Below, piece by piece: positions 1-9,876 of a DNA stretch of 64,000 nucleotides (its first letter is position 1; every line of letters starts with the position of its first letter). The notes beneath the pieces are model-generated. The model saw only the letters and a program-made list of their open reading frames with translations, was not told where the DNA came from and did not search any database. Origin of the DNA: Emiliania huxleyi CCMP1516 (lineage: Eukaryota; Haptophyta; Isochrysidales; Noelaerhabdaceae); contig NW_005197722.1 of the NCBI RefSeq assembly GCF_000372725.1, forward strand, positions 329,536 to 393,535, given 5' to 3'. Both the position numbers and the translations under genes were made by a program.

Positions 1-2
1 AG

Positions 3-1371
3 CGGTGCAACTCGTACGCGCTTCGCGAGTTCACGCCGCTGCTGGTCGGCGACGAGCAGGTCGGCTGGCTCAACCCGACAGTTCTCGAGGTGCACCTCCC
101 CATACCCCTCCCCCACACCCGCCCACCCACCGTCAACGTGCTTCACCTTCCAGGCATCACAAAGCTCAGCCTTCCCCAGGCGCTCACCACGCAGCTCGCC
201 GTCGGCCGCGCGTGCGAGCTCGTCGAGGCGAGCATGCTGCGCAGCGAGGCGGCCGCGGCGGCCGCCGGCCAGTGCGAGAACGGGTTCGCCGTGCGGATCG
301 CTCCCGGCGCGAGCGGCGCCAAGGAGCGGTCGGAGTTTGCGGCCGCGCTTGTGGAGGAGAGTCCGCAGACGACGGGGGGTCGCTTCGGCGCTCCATGATG
401 GCAGCCACGTGCGACCCATAGGAGCTAGTGGAGGACGGCGTCATCCCGCGCTCCAAGCTGCGGCACGAGCTGCAGGACGTGCACCCCTTCTCGGCCGGAT
501 TCGTCGCCGCGGGCGGCGGCGTGGCGCCGGTGCTCCGCATGGAGCGCGCCTCGATGATCTATTTTGGAGTGCCGTCCTACGGTGTGCACGTGAATGGGTG
601 GGTGCGCGACCCGAGGCGGCCTTCCTCGCGCGAGCCCTCTGCGATGTGGGTCGCGACGCGCTCCATGTCCAAGGCGACCTACCCCGGGCTGCTCGACCAG
701 ATGGTCGCCGGCGGCCAGCCCACGGCCCTCACGTTCGACGAGAACGTGCGCAAGGAGTGCGAGGAGGAGGCGAGTCTACCGCCGGAGGTGATCGCCGCCA
801 TCGAGCCGGCCGGGTCAGTGTCGTATCGGTATGCGACGCCCAAGGGACTGTCGACCAAGGTGCGATCTGGTCCCTCTCTCCGCCTTCTCCTCCCTTGTCA
901 ATCCTTCTGAACCCTTGTCGCTCCTTCTCACTCCCTGCTCTCTACGCAAGGTGCTGATGACCCACGACGTCGAGATGCCGCAGGGGCTGCAGGTCGCCAC
1001 TTACCGACACGTCATGGACACTCCCCAGACAACCCCTGGACTTTCCTCACCTCCTCTGCCCTTCGAGTGGGGCTCCTGCCCATCTGGAGGACGTGGAGAT
1101 GCGGCGATGGCCCACCCTTGGCCCACACTAGCGCGTCGCTCACCTTGCGCTCACGTCCCGCTTTCAGCCTTTATGCTCCGACGGCGAGGTGGAGCAGTTC
1201 CGCCTCCTGCCCATCGCCGAGGTCCTGCGCTCGCTGCGGGAGGATTTGCCGGTGTGGAAGCCAAACTCTGCGCTCGTCGCGATTGACTTTCTCGTTCGGC
1301 ATCGCCTCGTGAGCGAGTCGGAGCCAGGTTACGCCGAGCTCGTCCGGCTGCTTCGTCAGAGAGTGTCGTAA
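3..1371 (+). CDS. Nudix hydrolase, NUDT20/24-like (5' partial, spliced)
   Basis: Proposed exons are <3..89, 180..350, 422..859, 951..992 and 1168..1371, all joined in phase 0 by GT-AG introns. The 5' end lies outside the window. The family hydrolyses nucleoside-diphosphate-linked substrates. An N-terminal DUF4743-like part comes first, then the catalytic fold. The stretch YGVHVNGWV followed by MWVATRSMSKATYPGLLDQM is typical of the plant NUDT20/24 and yeast YJR142W group. The Nudix box follows, with GG and downstream ENVRKECEEEAS supplying the metal-binding glutamates. The last exon has the family's DGEVEQFRLLPI. Which substrate it uses (thiamine derivatives have been proposed for relatives) cannot be read from sequence. 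The first intron is the least certain, because the frame stays open across it. Confidence 0.85.
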
Positions 1372-1791
1372 AGCCCTGCACGACGCTCTCGCGGGGGGAT
1401 CCTCGGTCGCTCCTCGCTGTCCCTGCGGTCGAGCCTGCGAGATACCAGATACGTATAACGCGGCGCGCGGGCCCCGCTCTCTAGCTCTCTTCTGTTTTCA
1501 GGCGTCGCGTGCACCCCAGACGCAGTGACAAAATATGATAAAACATTTGAGAGCCACATTGGTCCTCACAGTTTACGTCTCTGTTCCACTATCCACATAT
1601 CTGGACATGTTGAATTCTATATTTCTAAAAAAAGATAAGTGCGGCTTGCAAGCTTCGCCGGCGGCAAGTGCATTAGCCCTGCATTGGCCCCTCCGCTCCT
1701 ACCCGCCGCGGCGCTGATGCTGCGCCGGCGCCGCCAGGGTGCGACGCCTGGTCTTGGGTGTGGGGTGGGGGGGGGGGGGGGCAGCGGCCCT
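1372..1791. other. Intergenic region with no recognised gene
   Basis: This is the 3' flank between two convergent genes. It includes an AT-rich patch around 1533-1640, unusual for this GC-rich window, and a poly-G run near 1767. No coding signal is seen. Confidence 0.5.
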
Positions 1792-2641
1792 TCATCGCGG
1801 CCTCGCGCGGTCCGGATCGATGCCGCGCGCGCGCAGCTGGTCTCGGATCGAGTCCGAAGTTGCAAAGTCCTTCGCGCGCTTCGCCTCCAGCCACCGGTCC
1901 AGCTGTGCCTCGGTTGCGGCGTCGTACTCTTGCCGTGGCCGCTTGGCGCCCGCCGCCGGGCCCTGGGCGAAACCGCCGCCGTACCCCCCTATCGGAGGGC
2001 CTCCGTACCCTCCAGGGTAGCCGTACCCGCCGGGTGGGGGGCCCCCGTAGGGCGGCGGCGGCCTGTAGCCGTACCCGCCGCCGCCGTACCCGCCGCCGCC
2101 GTACCCGCCGCCGTAGCCGCCGCCACTGCCGCCGCCGCCGCCGCCGCCCTGAGGGAACACCTATGTGGCGAAAGGGGAGTGACGCCACCGTTGTTGAGGG
2201 AGACTCGGTGGCACGGGTGCCACGCACGTCGCGCGGACGGGCGCGGTCCGGATCGACCCCCGCGGCGCGTAGCTTCTCGCGGATTGCGTCGGCCGTCACA
2301 AAGTCTTTCGCACGTTTAGCGTTGACCCACTTGTCGAGCTCCACGTCCACGTTGATCCCGCTGGAGGAAGAGGTGCCCCTCTGGTCGGCAGGCAGGAGGG
2401 CAAGCACGCGCTCGCAGAGCTCGCGCGCCGCAGCTGCAGCCGAAGGCTCCGACAGCACCGCCGAACCAGCATCCTCGCACGCCTCGGCCGCAGAGCGGAG
2501 CATGCCGATGCAGGAGGGCTCGCTGGGCGCGGCGGCGGGCGAGCTGTCCGGCGCGGGGGCGTGCAGCGTGTGCGCGTCGGTATCGGCGGACTGAGGCGGC
2601 GAGGCGTCCGTCGCGGGGGCACTCTGAGCTGGCGTCTCCAT
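1792..2641 (-). CDS. Glycine-rich protein with two CysRS-type terminal helix motifs
   Basis: Exons 2641..2228 and 2160..1792 are joined in phase 0 by a 67-base GT-AG intron, giving 260 residues from the ATG at 2641. Residues about 99-137 contain LDKWVNAKRAKDFVTADAIR followed by VDPDRARP. Residues about 220-260 repeat this as LDRWLEAKRAKDFATSDSIR followed by IDPDRARPR. This pattern resembles the C-terminal helix of cysteinyl-tRNA synthetases, which reads KDW..AD.IRD.L...GI. Between the two copies lies a linker of tandem YGGG and GYGG units with tyrosines and prolines, as in RNA-binding or condensate-forming proteins. There is no catalytic domain. A tRNA- or RNA-binding role is inference only. 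The N-terminal 70 residues are Ala/Pro/Ser-rich and look disordered. Confidence 0.7.
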
Positions 2642-2788
2642 GGTGACCCTGAAAATAACGTGGGATTTTGTTGTCAGTAAGCGCGGGTGTGCCTTGTTCC
2701 ACCGGGTTAAGCCACACTAAAATTTAGCCCGCGCTAACCCGCGCTTACCGAAGGACTCACTAACGTGTGGGCTACTCGCAGCGGCGCT

Positions 2789-2966
2789 GTGGGAATAGGA
2801 TCGCGGGTGGCGTGGAGCGGTTGAGCATCCCTCTGGGGTATAGGCTCGCAGGAGCCGTCCGTCGCCCGTTTCAAACTCGGGGCCCACTCCGCTACGCTCC
2901 GACCCAAATTTGGAGGGCCGCCTAAAAGTTTAAGGTGTTGCTAGTGTTGCTGCGCAAAAGGTAGGG
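2789..2966 (-). repeat. Dispersed ~190-bp repeat, copy 1
   Basis: This matches, in reverse complement, the stretches at 8480-8678 and 51827-52023. Shared segments include the complements of CGCAGCAACACCTTAAA, GGTCGGAGCGTAGCGGAGTG and GGGCCCCGAGTTTGAAA. It is the most diverged of the three copies. No ORF or terminal motif identifies its class. Confidence 0.8.
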
Positions 2967-3631
2967 AAGCTAGTAGGGTGCCCACAGGCTCCAGCTCAGG
3001 TCAGAGGGCCCAGCCACTCGTCGGTTGGGTGTAAACAAGCATCCCCGAGTGGCTTCAAACCAAACAGGGTGTGAATAGAGCTGTCTTGATGGTGCTGAGG
3101 ACGAAGCCACCTCAAACTTTGATGAAGCCGCGAGTTTTGACCGCGCAAGATAAAAGGGTGGCTAAGGGCTCTGCCCGCAAGGCGCCCGCGTCGCAGACGC
3201 GGTACCATTGACAAATCTGCGATATACCCCCACACGAGCAAATAGCAAAATCCGAATACCGTGCACGAACTGCGTGATGTGGGCCGTGCAAGCCTTCAGC
3301 TGGTGCCAACACGGATGGATTTGCCGACGGGCAAGCGTCTCATTGGCGCCCCCCCCCCCCCCCTAAGCAGCCCGTCGATGCAGGTGGCCCGCGCGGCCAC
3401 GGCCGCAACGACGCGTCGCCGGCGGCGCTCACTCGAGCCCGAGCCCTCCGCGACGGCAACGCCAGGTCGTCGCGTCCGCCCCGCCAGCCCTTGAGCACGC
3501 CTCCCGCATACCGATGACTGCACTCGGCGTCCACCGGCGGGGGACCATGGAGGAGCGGTCAGCAGTCTCGACTGCTCCACCGGCTCCTCCACAGGCTCTC
3601 GCCGTCGGCCCCGGCGCGCTGCGACGGCGCG
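2967..3631. other. Intergenic region with no recognised gene
   Basis: Mixed-composition sequence with a 15-base poly-C run near 3349. Short ORFs here are Arg/Ala-rich artefacts of GC content. The part after about 3560 may hold earlier exons of the coiled-coil fragment that follows. Confidence 0.4.
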
Positions 3632-4360
3632 CCGCCGGCTCCCACCGCGGCGTCCGAGCTGGAGGGAAAGGTGACGCACCTGATGGAGCTGCTCAAGGCG
3701 CATCAGTCGCGGGACGCGGAGGCGTCGCGGCTGCAGCAAGCGCTGCAGTGCCAGGAGGAGGCGGACGCCGCCAAGCTCGTCGAGCTGATGCGACGGCAGG
3801 AGGCGGCGAGCGCGGCGGCGGTCGAGGAGGCCAAGGCTGCGATCGAGGCGCAGCTGGTCGAGCGATTCCGCGAGGAGCAGGCGGCGGCGGCGGAGGCGCA
3901 CTCAGCGCAGCTGCAGCAGCTGAGCGCGGAGCACTCGACGCAGCTGCAGCAGGCAGCGGCCCTCCTGGAGGCGCAGGCGCGCGAGAAGTTTGAGACGGCG
4001 GTCGCGCACGAGAGGGTGATTGGAGCAGGCGGTGCTCGCAGAGAGGCTGGTGAGCGGAACCTCTCCCCTCCCGCCTCCCCGCCCGCCTTCCCTCCCGCCT
4101 CCCGCCTCGACTCCCCTGCCTCACTCCTCCCGACCCATCCCTCACTCCTCACTCCGCCCGCCTCTCCTCTCCCCTCCCTCCTCCCCTCCTCCCCTCCCCC
4201 TCCCCTCTCCTCCTCCCCTCCCCCCCTCCCCATTCCCCCTTCCTCTCGCCTCGCGCCCAGCCCAGCCCCGCCACCTCACCGCCCTCCCAGGCGTATCTCT
4301 CCGCCCTCAAGCAGCTCGAGCTCGACGTCGACGTGCTCACACGCGTCCTGGCGCCTACTG
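3632..4360 (+). pseudogene. Truncated coiled-coil gene, possibly MIC60/mitofilin
   Basis: The open frame through 3671-4015 encodes a long Ala/Glu/Gln coiled coil, for example QLVERFREEQAAAAEAHSAQ, ending in REKFETAVAHER. A short segment reading LEQAVLAERL then meets a good donor (GTGAGC near 4050). After a C/T-rich intron the frame resumes at about 4291 with AYLSALKQLELDVDVLTRVL. The order of a coiled coil and then a short helical segment resembles the start of the mitofilin domain of the MICOS subunit MIC60, which is inference. No further mitofilin sequence follows. The frame runs into unrelated sequence before the LTR element at 4422, so the gene looks truncated. A frame change near 4016 is also needed. 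Confidence 0.35.
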
Positions 4361-4421
4361 TATACTTGATGCAGAGCTTTCCGACGTCATTGTGTTTGCC
4401 GCTCCGCGCTCGACGCCTGCC

Positions 4422-4650
4422 TGTGACGGCGGAGTTGACGCCTCCGACGGTCGTAGCGGCGTGGCTGAGGGCGGCGGTGGAGGCGCCCGATAGCGCGGTG
4501 AGGATGGTCTCATGGGTCTAGCAAACCATAGACGACACCAAGAGAACGCGAGGTAAAACCCGACGGCTATGGATGGTAAAAGGCGGCGGTAAAACCCATC
4601 CACACGGGTTTCGGTGGGTTGGATGGGAGGTAGAATGTCTACCTACCGCA
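4422..4650 (-). repeat. 3' LTR of the copia-like element
   Basis: This 229-bp repeat appears identical to 8227-8455 and is flanked outside by the CTGCC target duplication. Identity of the pair implies insertion too recent for LTR divergence, or gene conversion. Confidence 0.93.
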
Positions 4651-4660
4651 CCCCCCCCAA
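4651..4660 (-). promoter_or_regulatory. Polypurine tract of the copia-like element
   Basis: TTGGGGGGGG immediately precedes the 3' LTR in element orientation, where plus-strand priming is expected. Confidence 0.75.
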
Positions 4661-4698
4661 TGTCGCTGGGCGGGATCGGCCCGCAGAGGCGGCATTGA

Positions 4699-6729
4699 TC
4701 AGTTCCCCCCATGCACCGCGCGAGCTCGCGCGTTGGAGGCGTGGTCGACGCTGCGCTTGAGCTTCTCCTTGGGGACCCATTTCGTCAAGAAATCGGCGGG
4801 CATGAGGTCGTCGGTGATCTTGACGACGCGGCACTCGCCGTCGGCCATGCGGCGCTGCAGCGTGTGGTAGCGGCGCAGGAAGTGGCGCGAGCGCGAGGCG
4901 GATTTGGCGTTGTTGGCGACGAGGACGTTTGCCTTGTTGTCCGAGAGGATGACGGTCGGTCCGGTCGGCGGGGCGCCGAGGGCGACGAGGACCTCGCGGG
5001 CGTATGCGACGAGCTCGCCCGCTTTGGCGCTGGCGATGGCCTCGCTCTCGTGTGAGGAGTCGACGACGAGGCCGATCTTCTTGACGCTGTGCATGACGGC
5101 AGCGCCAAAGCAGGTGAGCAGCACGCCATAGAGGTCGAGGTCGCCGTTCCAGGTGGCGTCGGCGGCGGCGACGAGCTCGGTGGGCGCGTGCGAGTCGAGC
5201 CCGGCGATGTGCGCGCTCATGCGGCCCTGCAACTCGGCCTCCGCGTCTAGCCCGCCGTACGTGATGCCGTCGTGCTTGCGGTCGTAGGCGGTGCAGAGCG
5301 CGGCGCGCGCTACCTCGTAGGCCTCGGGCGGCGGCGCCGACATGACGCACGAGAGGCGGTGGAGGACGAGGGAGAGTCGCGGCTGGACACGCTCGACGAA
5401 TTTGAGGTGGCCGATGATGCTCTGTGTGCGCACTTGCTGGGGCGACAGCTTGCCGTCGCGGTCGGCGAGCTTGAGCGAGTCGGCGGCGTCGGCGAGGCGC
5501 TTGCCGCTGAGGACGGTCGGACGCTCGCCGCGGAGGAGCTCGGGCATGTGCTCGCGTGCGGCCTCGATGATCTTCTGCGGCATGGACAGCGTGAGGGTGC
5601 GCCGCTCGCGGTCGCGCTCGAGCTTGAAGCCGGCGAAGGAGGTGGGCGAGTAGTCGACCTTGACCTCGTCGTTGAAAGCGGCCTTCAGCGCGGCGATGGT
5701 GGCGTCGGTGATGGTGGTGCCGTTCACCTCGGAGATGAGGAAGTCGTCGACGATCGTGATCATGCGGGCCTCTCCGTGCTCCCCATGGAAAAAGAACATC
5801 GCGGGGACACCCGGGCACGGCACCCACCCTAGGCCTTTGATGGTGTCATTGAACGTGCACTCCCACTCGTAGCCAGCGCACTCCTCGCCCCAGAGAGGTG
5901 AACAGAGCTCGATGCACAGCTCGGTCCCGTCCTCGTCGGTCATGGGTAGCGTGGACGGGAGCGCCATGTAGCCGACGGGCCCCTGTCGCTTGCCCTTGAC
6001 ATAGGCGTTCCCGACGTCTCCCTTGGTCAGGTGGGCATCGACGGCGGCGGCGTGTCCGACGAACAGCTTGGCGGTCAAGTCGTCGACAACGGTAGAGGTA
6101 GCCGGGACGCCCGACGGTGGTAGGCCGGCGCGGGCGCGTTGGACTTTGGCGAAGCCGCCGTCGGCGGAGTGCCGTGACTTGAACGGGTCGTGTTGGTCGA
6201 GGCCTCCGGTCGCCTGGTCGATCTTGATCTTGCGCGCTGTGACGCAGCGCTGGATCGGCACGCCCGCGGCCGCGGGGACGGTGACGGGCACGAGGCGGTT
6301 GCCGGGGACGCGGAGGATGCAGTCGAGGGCCTTGCGGTCGGCGGCCTCCCATTGCGTCCGCTCGGGCGATTCGCGCAGCTCCTTCTTGTTGGCGGGTACG
6401 CGGAAGATCTGCTTCACGCCGAGCGGCGTGACGACGTCGACGAGGCGCTGCGTCGCCTTGAGGCACTCGGCTGGCATTGGGGCGCCGGCGGCATGGCGGG
6501 AGAGGGCGCGGAGGCACTCGGCTGAGGCGGGGCTGCCGGCGGCCTTGTGGAGACAGGTGCGGCTGGTGTCGAGGCGCTCGGCGGACGCGCACTCGAAGGG
6601 CGCGGCGCCGTCGCCGAGGATGGCGTACAGCGCAGCGTTGTAGGCGTCGACGTGCGTGCCGCTGGTGGTGCACTCGAGGGCCGCCTCGGCGACGCTGGCG
6701 GCGCGCTGGAGGCGGGCCTGGTAGCGGCG
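4699..6729 (-). CDS. pol: Reverse transcriptase and RNase H of the copia-like element
   Basis: This frame opens after a TGA at 6732-6730 and is -1 relative to gag. The first in-frame ATG (6477) is well inside it. After about 85 residues with no recognised domain, the copia RT follows: QWEAADRKALDCI (W..A...E family motif), DVGNAYVKGK (motif A), then MITIVDDFLISEV, the counterpart of YVDD. RNase H follows, with the three acids in AAADATWNGD, SHESEAIA and ILSDNKANVL. It ends RRYHTLQRRM...DDLMPADFLTKW, typical of copia RNase H ends. Integrase and protease are absent. The RT is intact apart from the frame change. Confidence 0.85.
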   Translation of the reverse strand, partial: RRYQARLQRAASVAEAALECTTSGTHVDAYNAALYAILGDGAAPFECASAERLDTSRTCLHKAAGSPASAECLRALSRHAAGAPMPAECLKATQRLVDVVTPLGVKQIFRVPANKKELRESPERTQWEAADRKALDCILRVPGNRLVPVTVPAAAGVPIQRCVTARKIKIDQATGGLDQHDPFKSRHSADGGFAKVQRARAGLPPSGVPATSTVVDDLTAKLFVGHAAAVDAHLTKGDVGNAYVKGKRQGPVGYMALPSTLPMTDEDGTELCIELCSPLWGEECAGYEWECTFNDTIKGLGWVPCPGVPAMFFFHGEHGEARMITIVDDFLISEVNGTTITDATIAALKAAFNDEVKVDYSPTSFAGFKLERDRERRTLTLSMPQKIIEAAREHMPELLRGERPTVLSGKRLADAADSLKLADRDGKLSPQQVRTQSIIGHLKFVERVQPRLSLVLHRLSCVMSAPPPEAYEVARAALCTAYDRKHDGITYGGLDAEAELQGRMSAHIAGLDSHAPTELVAAADATWNGDLDLYGVLLTCFGAAVMHSVKKIGLVVDSSHESEAIASAKAGELVAYAREVLVALGAPPTGPTVILSDNKANVLVANNAKSASRSRHFLRRYHTLQRRMADGECRVVKITDDLMPADFLTKWVPKEKLKRSVDHASNARARAVHGGN

Positions 6730-6732
6730 TCA

Positions 6733-8318
6733 GCAGCGGCGGCGGCGGCGGCGGCTCGGGCAGCGGCTGCAGCGTTGGCGTCGGCGGCGTTGGTCTCGGC
6801 GCGTCCGCTGCTGACGAGGCTGGCGATGTAGCCGCTGTATGCGTCAAAGGAGCGCCACGGGGACCAGTTCGTGTACCGCCACTCGTTGATCTTGTCCTCG
6901 ATAGCCTCCCGCTTGCCGCTCAGCTCGGCGGGGAGCTTGTCGGCGATGGCGCGGTAGACGTCGAGCGTATTGCGGCAGCGGTCGCTGAGCATGCCGAACT
7001 CGCTGGCGATCTGCGTGACGGCGAGCAGCGCCTCGTCGTTGCCCATGCCCATGAAGAGGGGCTTGCTGTCGTCGAAGGCTTGCTCGGCCTGCGTCATGGC
7101 GGCGCCTGGCTCGTGGCGTGCGAGGGCGGCGATGCGGAGGAGCGTGGTGACGCCTTGTGCCTCGGCATACAGGTCGTTGCTCTCGGGGCGGCGTAAGAAG
7201 AGCTCGACGGCGGCGGCGGAGCGGTCGAGGCAGCTGCCGATGGCGTCAGCGAGCCACGTGTCGGCCTCGAGCAGAGCGCTGTCGCCTGCTGCGATGTCGG
7301 CGACGAGCTGGCTGCGAGTCCCGCTGGCCCAGAAGCCGTGGAGCCGGCGGAAGATTTCGCCTCTGCGATACGCCTTCCTCCACAAGCGGTTGATGAAGGG
7401 GACGATGTCGGTCTTGACGAGCTTCGTCTTGAGCTCGTTAACCTCGGCCGCCGAAAGCGCCTTGAATGACTTGCGGCTGGCAGAGGTGGCGCCGGAGACG
7501 CTGGCGCAGTTGAGGAGCGTCCGTAGTTCATCGACGGTGACATTGGCAGGGGCGGAGCCGGCGGGATGTGGGGGCGCGGCGCCGGCACCAGGCGTAGGCG
7601 CTGGAGGCGGCACTGGCGCGGGCGGCGGCTGTGGCGCTGCTGGTGGCATCCAGGCCTGAGACGGGTACGTGCCTGCGCCTCCGCAGAGGGGCGGGATGGC
7701 GCCGTATGCACCGGCGGGTTGCGGGTAGCAGTAGGCCTGCTGCTCCCACTGGGCAGGGTGGATGGAGCCTCCTGGCTGAGCCATGCCCTGCATGAAGGGG
7801 GGCAATGCCGGGTCCATTATGCACTGCTGCGGCATGCCGTACTGTTGCTGCGGCGAATACATAGCGGGCTGCGAGCACAGCTGGCCGGCGCTGGCGCAGA
7901 AGGGCTGGCTGAAGAAGGGCTGTGGGGCTCCACACCCGCCATGCATATGCAGTTGCTGGGCCGGCGGGACCGGCTGCATCGGCATTGCGCATTGGCTGTG
8001 CGATGCCGCACCACATTGCGATGGTGATGCGTAGGAGCCGGCGGGCGGCACGTGCCCGACGGGTGGCTCGTGCCCAGTCGTCCCTGGTGGCGGGCCGGTG
8101 GGCAGTGGCGGCAGCTGCTGCGGTGGCGGCCGCAGCACTGGTGGCGGCGGCCGCATGGCAGGCGCTGAGCCTGCGGGTGGATTGGCGTGTTGGGCTGGCG
8201 CTGGACCGCGATCAGAGCTGATACCATGTGACGGCGGAGTTGACGCCTCCGACGGTCGTAGCGGCGTGGCTGAGGGCGGCGGTGGAGGCGCCCGATAGCG
8301 CGGTGAGGATGGTCTCAT
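6733..8318 (-). CDS. gag: Gag-like protein of the copia-like element
   Basis: The frame is open from inside the 5' LTR. The first in-frame ATG is at 8318 (still in the LTR) and the next is at 8156. The first 230 or so residues are Pro/Gln/Met-rich and low-complexity. A helical domain follows, from VTVDELRTLLNCASVSGATS through NEWRYTNWSPWRSFDAYSGY, as expected for a capsid. No CCHC zinc knuckle is seen. The frame stays open to 6414, but after the poly-Ala stretch near 6740-6790 the sensible protein continues in the -1 frame (see pol). The last 100 residues of the raw gag frame are therefore probably not real. Confidence 0.65.
8217..8226 (-). promoter_or_regulatory. Primer-binding site of the copia-like element
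   Basis: TGGTATCAGC directly inside the 5' LTR. The first nine bases equal the canonical complement of initiator tRNA-Met used by most Ty1/copia elements. The match stops after nine bases. Confidence 0.75.
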
Positions 8319-8455
8319 GGGTCTAGCAAACCATAGACGACACCAAGAGAACGCGAGGTAAAACCCGACGGCTATGGATGGTAAAAGGCGGCGGTAAAAC
8401 CCATCCACACGGGTTTCGGTGGGTTGGATGGGAGGTAGAATGTCTACCTACCGCA
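8227..8455 (-). repeat. 5' LTR of the copia-like element
   Basis: This 229-bp repeat appears identical to 4422-4650. In element orientation it begins TGCGGTAGGTAGAC and ends CCGTCACA. The gag-like frame is already open inside it. Confidence 0.93.
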
Positions 8456-8479
8456 CTGCCGCCGCGCGCGCCCGCGCGC

Positions 8480-8678
8480 CACCCCTTTTGCGCAGCAACA
8501 CCTTAAATTTCATGGCCCTCCAAATTCGGGTCGGAGCGTAGCGGAGTGGGCCCCGAGTTTGAAAACGGCGACGGACGCTTGCGTCCTAGCCGCCAACAAC
8601 GCCTCCCCGGCGCAGAGGGGCCCCCGGAGGGATGCTCAACCGCTCCACGCCACGCCGCTTGCGGCGGTCCTATTCCAC
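8480..8678 (+). repeat. Dispersed ~190-bp repeat, copy 2
   Basis: Nearly collinear with 51827-52023 and with the reverse complement of 2789-2966. It runs from CCCCTTTTGCGCAGCAACAC to GCTTGCGGCGGTCCTATTCC. It lies 20 bases outside the copia-like element, so it is a separate repeat. Confidence 0.85.
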
Positions 8679-9220
8679 GCTCGCGGGGGCCGCTTCTTAT
8701 TATAGTTTTCATTAGCTGTGAATGTTTATGCGCCCGCCGCAGGACCGCCCTATTCCACTCGGCACGCGCCACGGGCCACGAGAGGCCTGGTAGAGCCCAG
8801 CTGGCATGTTCTATCGCCCGGGTGTCGGGCTGTCTGCATACAGACGTCTCGTCGCCGTGGCCGACGCGTGGTCCGACGTGTGGAGGAGTTTGACCTCAGC
8901 CAGGCCGTCGGTGTCGGCTGGCTGACGGCGGCCGCCGGAATCGCCCTTTCGCGATTCGCTCTGCCAGCTGCCAGCAGCCTCGTGTCGCCGCTCTCGTTGG
9001 CGCAGCAGCAGCGATTGGCCTTTGCGCCGTCGCTCGACGGCGTCACCGCCCATCTGACCTGCGCAGCTCCTGCAGCTCCTGCAGCTCCTGCTGTCAGTCT
9101 TCTGCTCTCAGACACGCACCTCACTCGCCGCACGCGGATTGTGCGCCGCGCCAAGCAGGACACGTGCTCATGCAAACAATGCGAGAACTTGGTTGCGCCG
9201 CTTAGTGGCGGCGCTGCTAG

Positions 9221-9388
9221 GAAGCGGCAGCGTGGGAAGCAAAGCAGATGGAGGCGGCGCGGCATGCCAAGGAGCTGCTGCTGGCGGAGGTTGAGCGGCT
9301 AAGTGCAGCAAGGGCCAAGGGCAAGAAGGGGGTGGGCGTGGGCGATACGGGCGCCGCTAGGCTCAACGAGGAGATGCTGTGCAGTTAG
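9221..9388 (+). CDS. Possible terminal exon of an unidentified helical protein
   Basis: A frame opens directly after a CTAG acceptor and runs 55 codons to TAG at 9386. It reads EAAAWEAKQMEAARHAKELL and on through GDTGAARLNEEMLCS. The amphipathic composition and GC3 bias look coding, unlike the neighbouring frames. Upstream, a longer frame from 8718 to 9302 (ending KRQRGKQSRWRRRG) could supply earlier coding sequence but matches nothing I recognise. Downstream, 9389-9876 is AT-richer with no gene. Confidence 0.35.
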   Translation, partial: EAAAWEAKQMEAARHAKELLLAEVERLSAARAKGKKGVGVGDTGAARLNEEMLCS

Positions 9389-9876
9389 AGAGCTCGTAGC
9401 GAGCTCGATTTTGATGAGAATTTGATGAGAAATATCTCAATTTTGAGCAAAAAACGCCAAAAAAATCGGCGCCTGCGGCGGGCCAGCCTCCGGCGGCGCC
9501 TGCGGCGGGCCGCTGGGGCCTCCGCCCCAGACCCTGTTTACACCCGAGCTATGCCCCACGACCTGAGCCGGAGCCACAGGGCCCAAAAAAGAAAGAAAAA
9601 ACAAACGGGGCAACCCCGATCGCACAGCACTTCGTGTTGGAGAGTCGAGAATTGAGATAGTGACTAGGAGGGAGGGACGCTGGGGATTCTCAAAGGTCGT
9701 ATAACCCAGCCAGCCGCAGCCCTATCGCTATCCCCTAAACGTAAAGTACCTTTAACCCTTGCAATGTCCGTTTTCTTTTTCAAATTAATAATTATTTCTT
9801 TCTTCCCGTCCATGCAAACCCTCAGCACACCCGACGGACTCTTTCCACACATCCACACACCCACGCTCACTCTCGC

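Larger units (their letters stand above)
4422..8455 (-). mobile_element. Ty1/copia-like LTR retrotransposon, complete ends, no integrase
   Basis: Two 229-bp LTRs (4422-4650 and 8227-8455) appear identical and run TG...CA. The 5-bp duplication CTGCC lies at 4417-4421 and 8456-8460, so this is a bona fide recent insertion. Read on the minus strand, TGGTATCAG directly inside the 5' LTR matches the initiator-Met tRNA primer site. A purine tract (TTGGGGGGGG) abuts the 3' LTR. The interior of about 3.6 kb carries a gag-like frame and an RT/RNase H frame of copia type. No integrase (HHCC, DDE, about 400 residues) and no aspartic protease lie between them. It is presumably mobilised in trans or derived by internal deletion. 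Confidence 0.9.
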
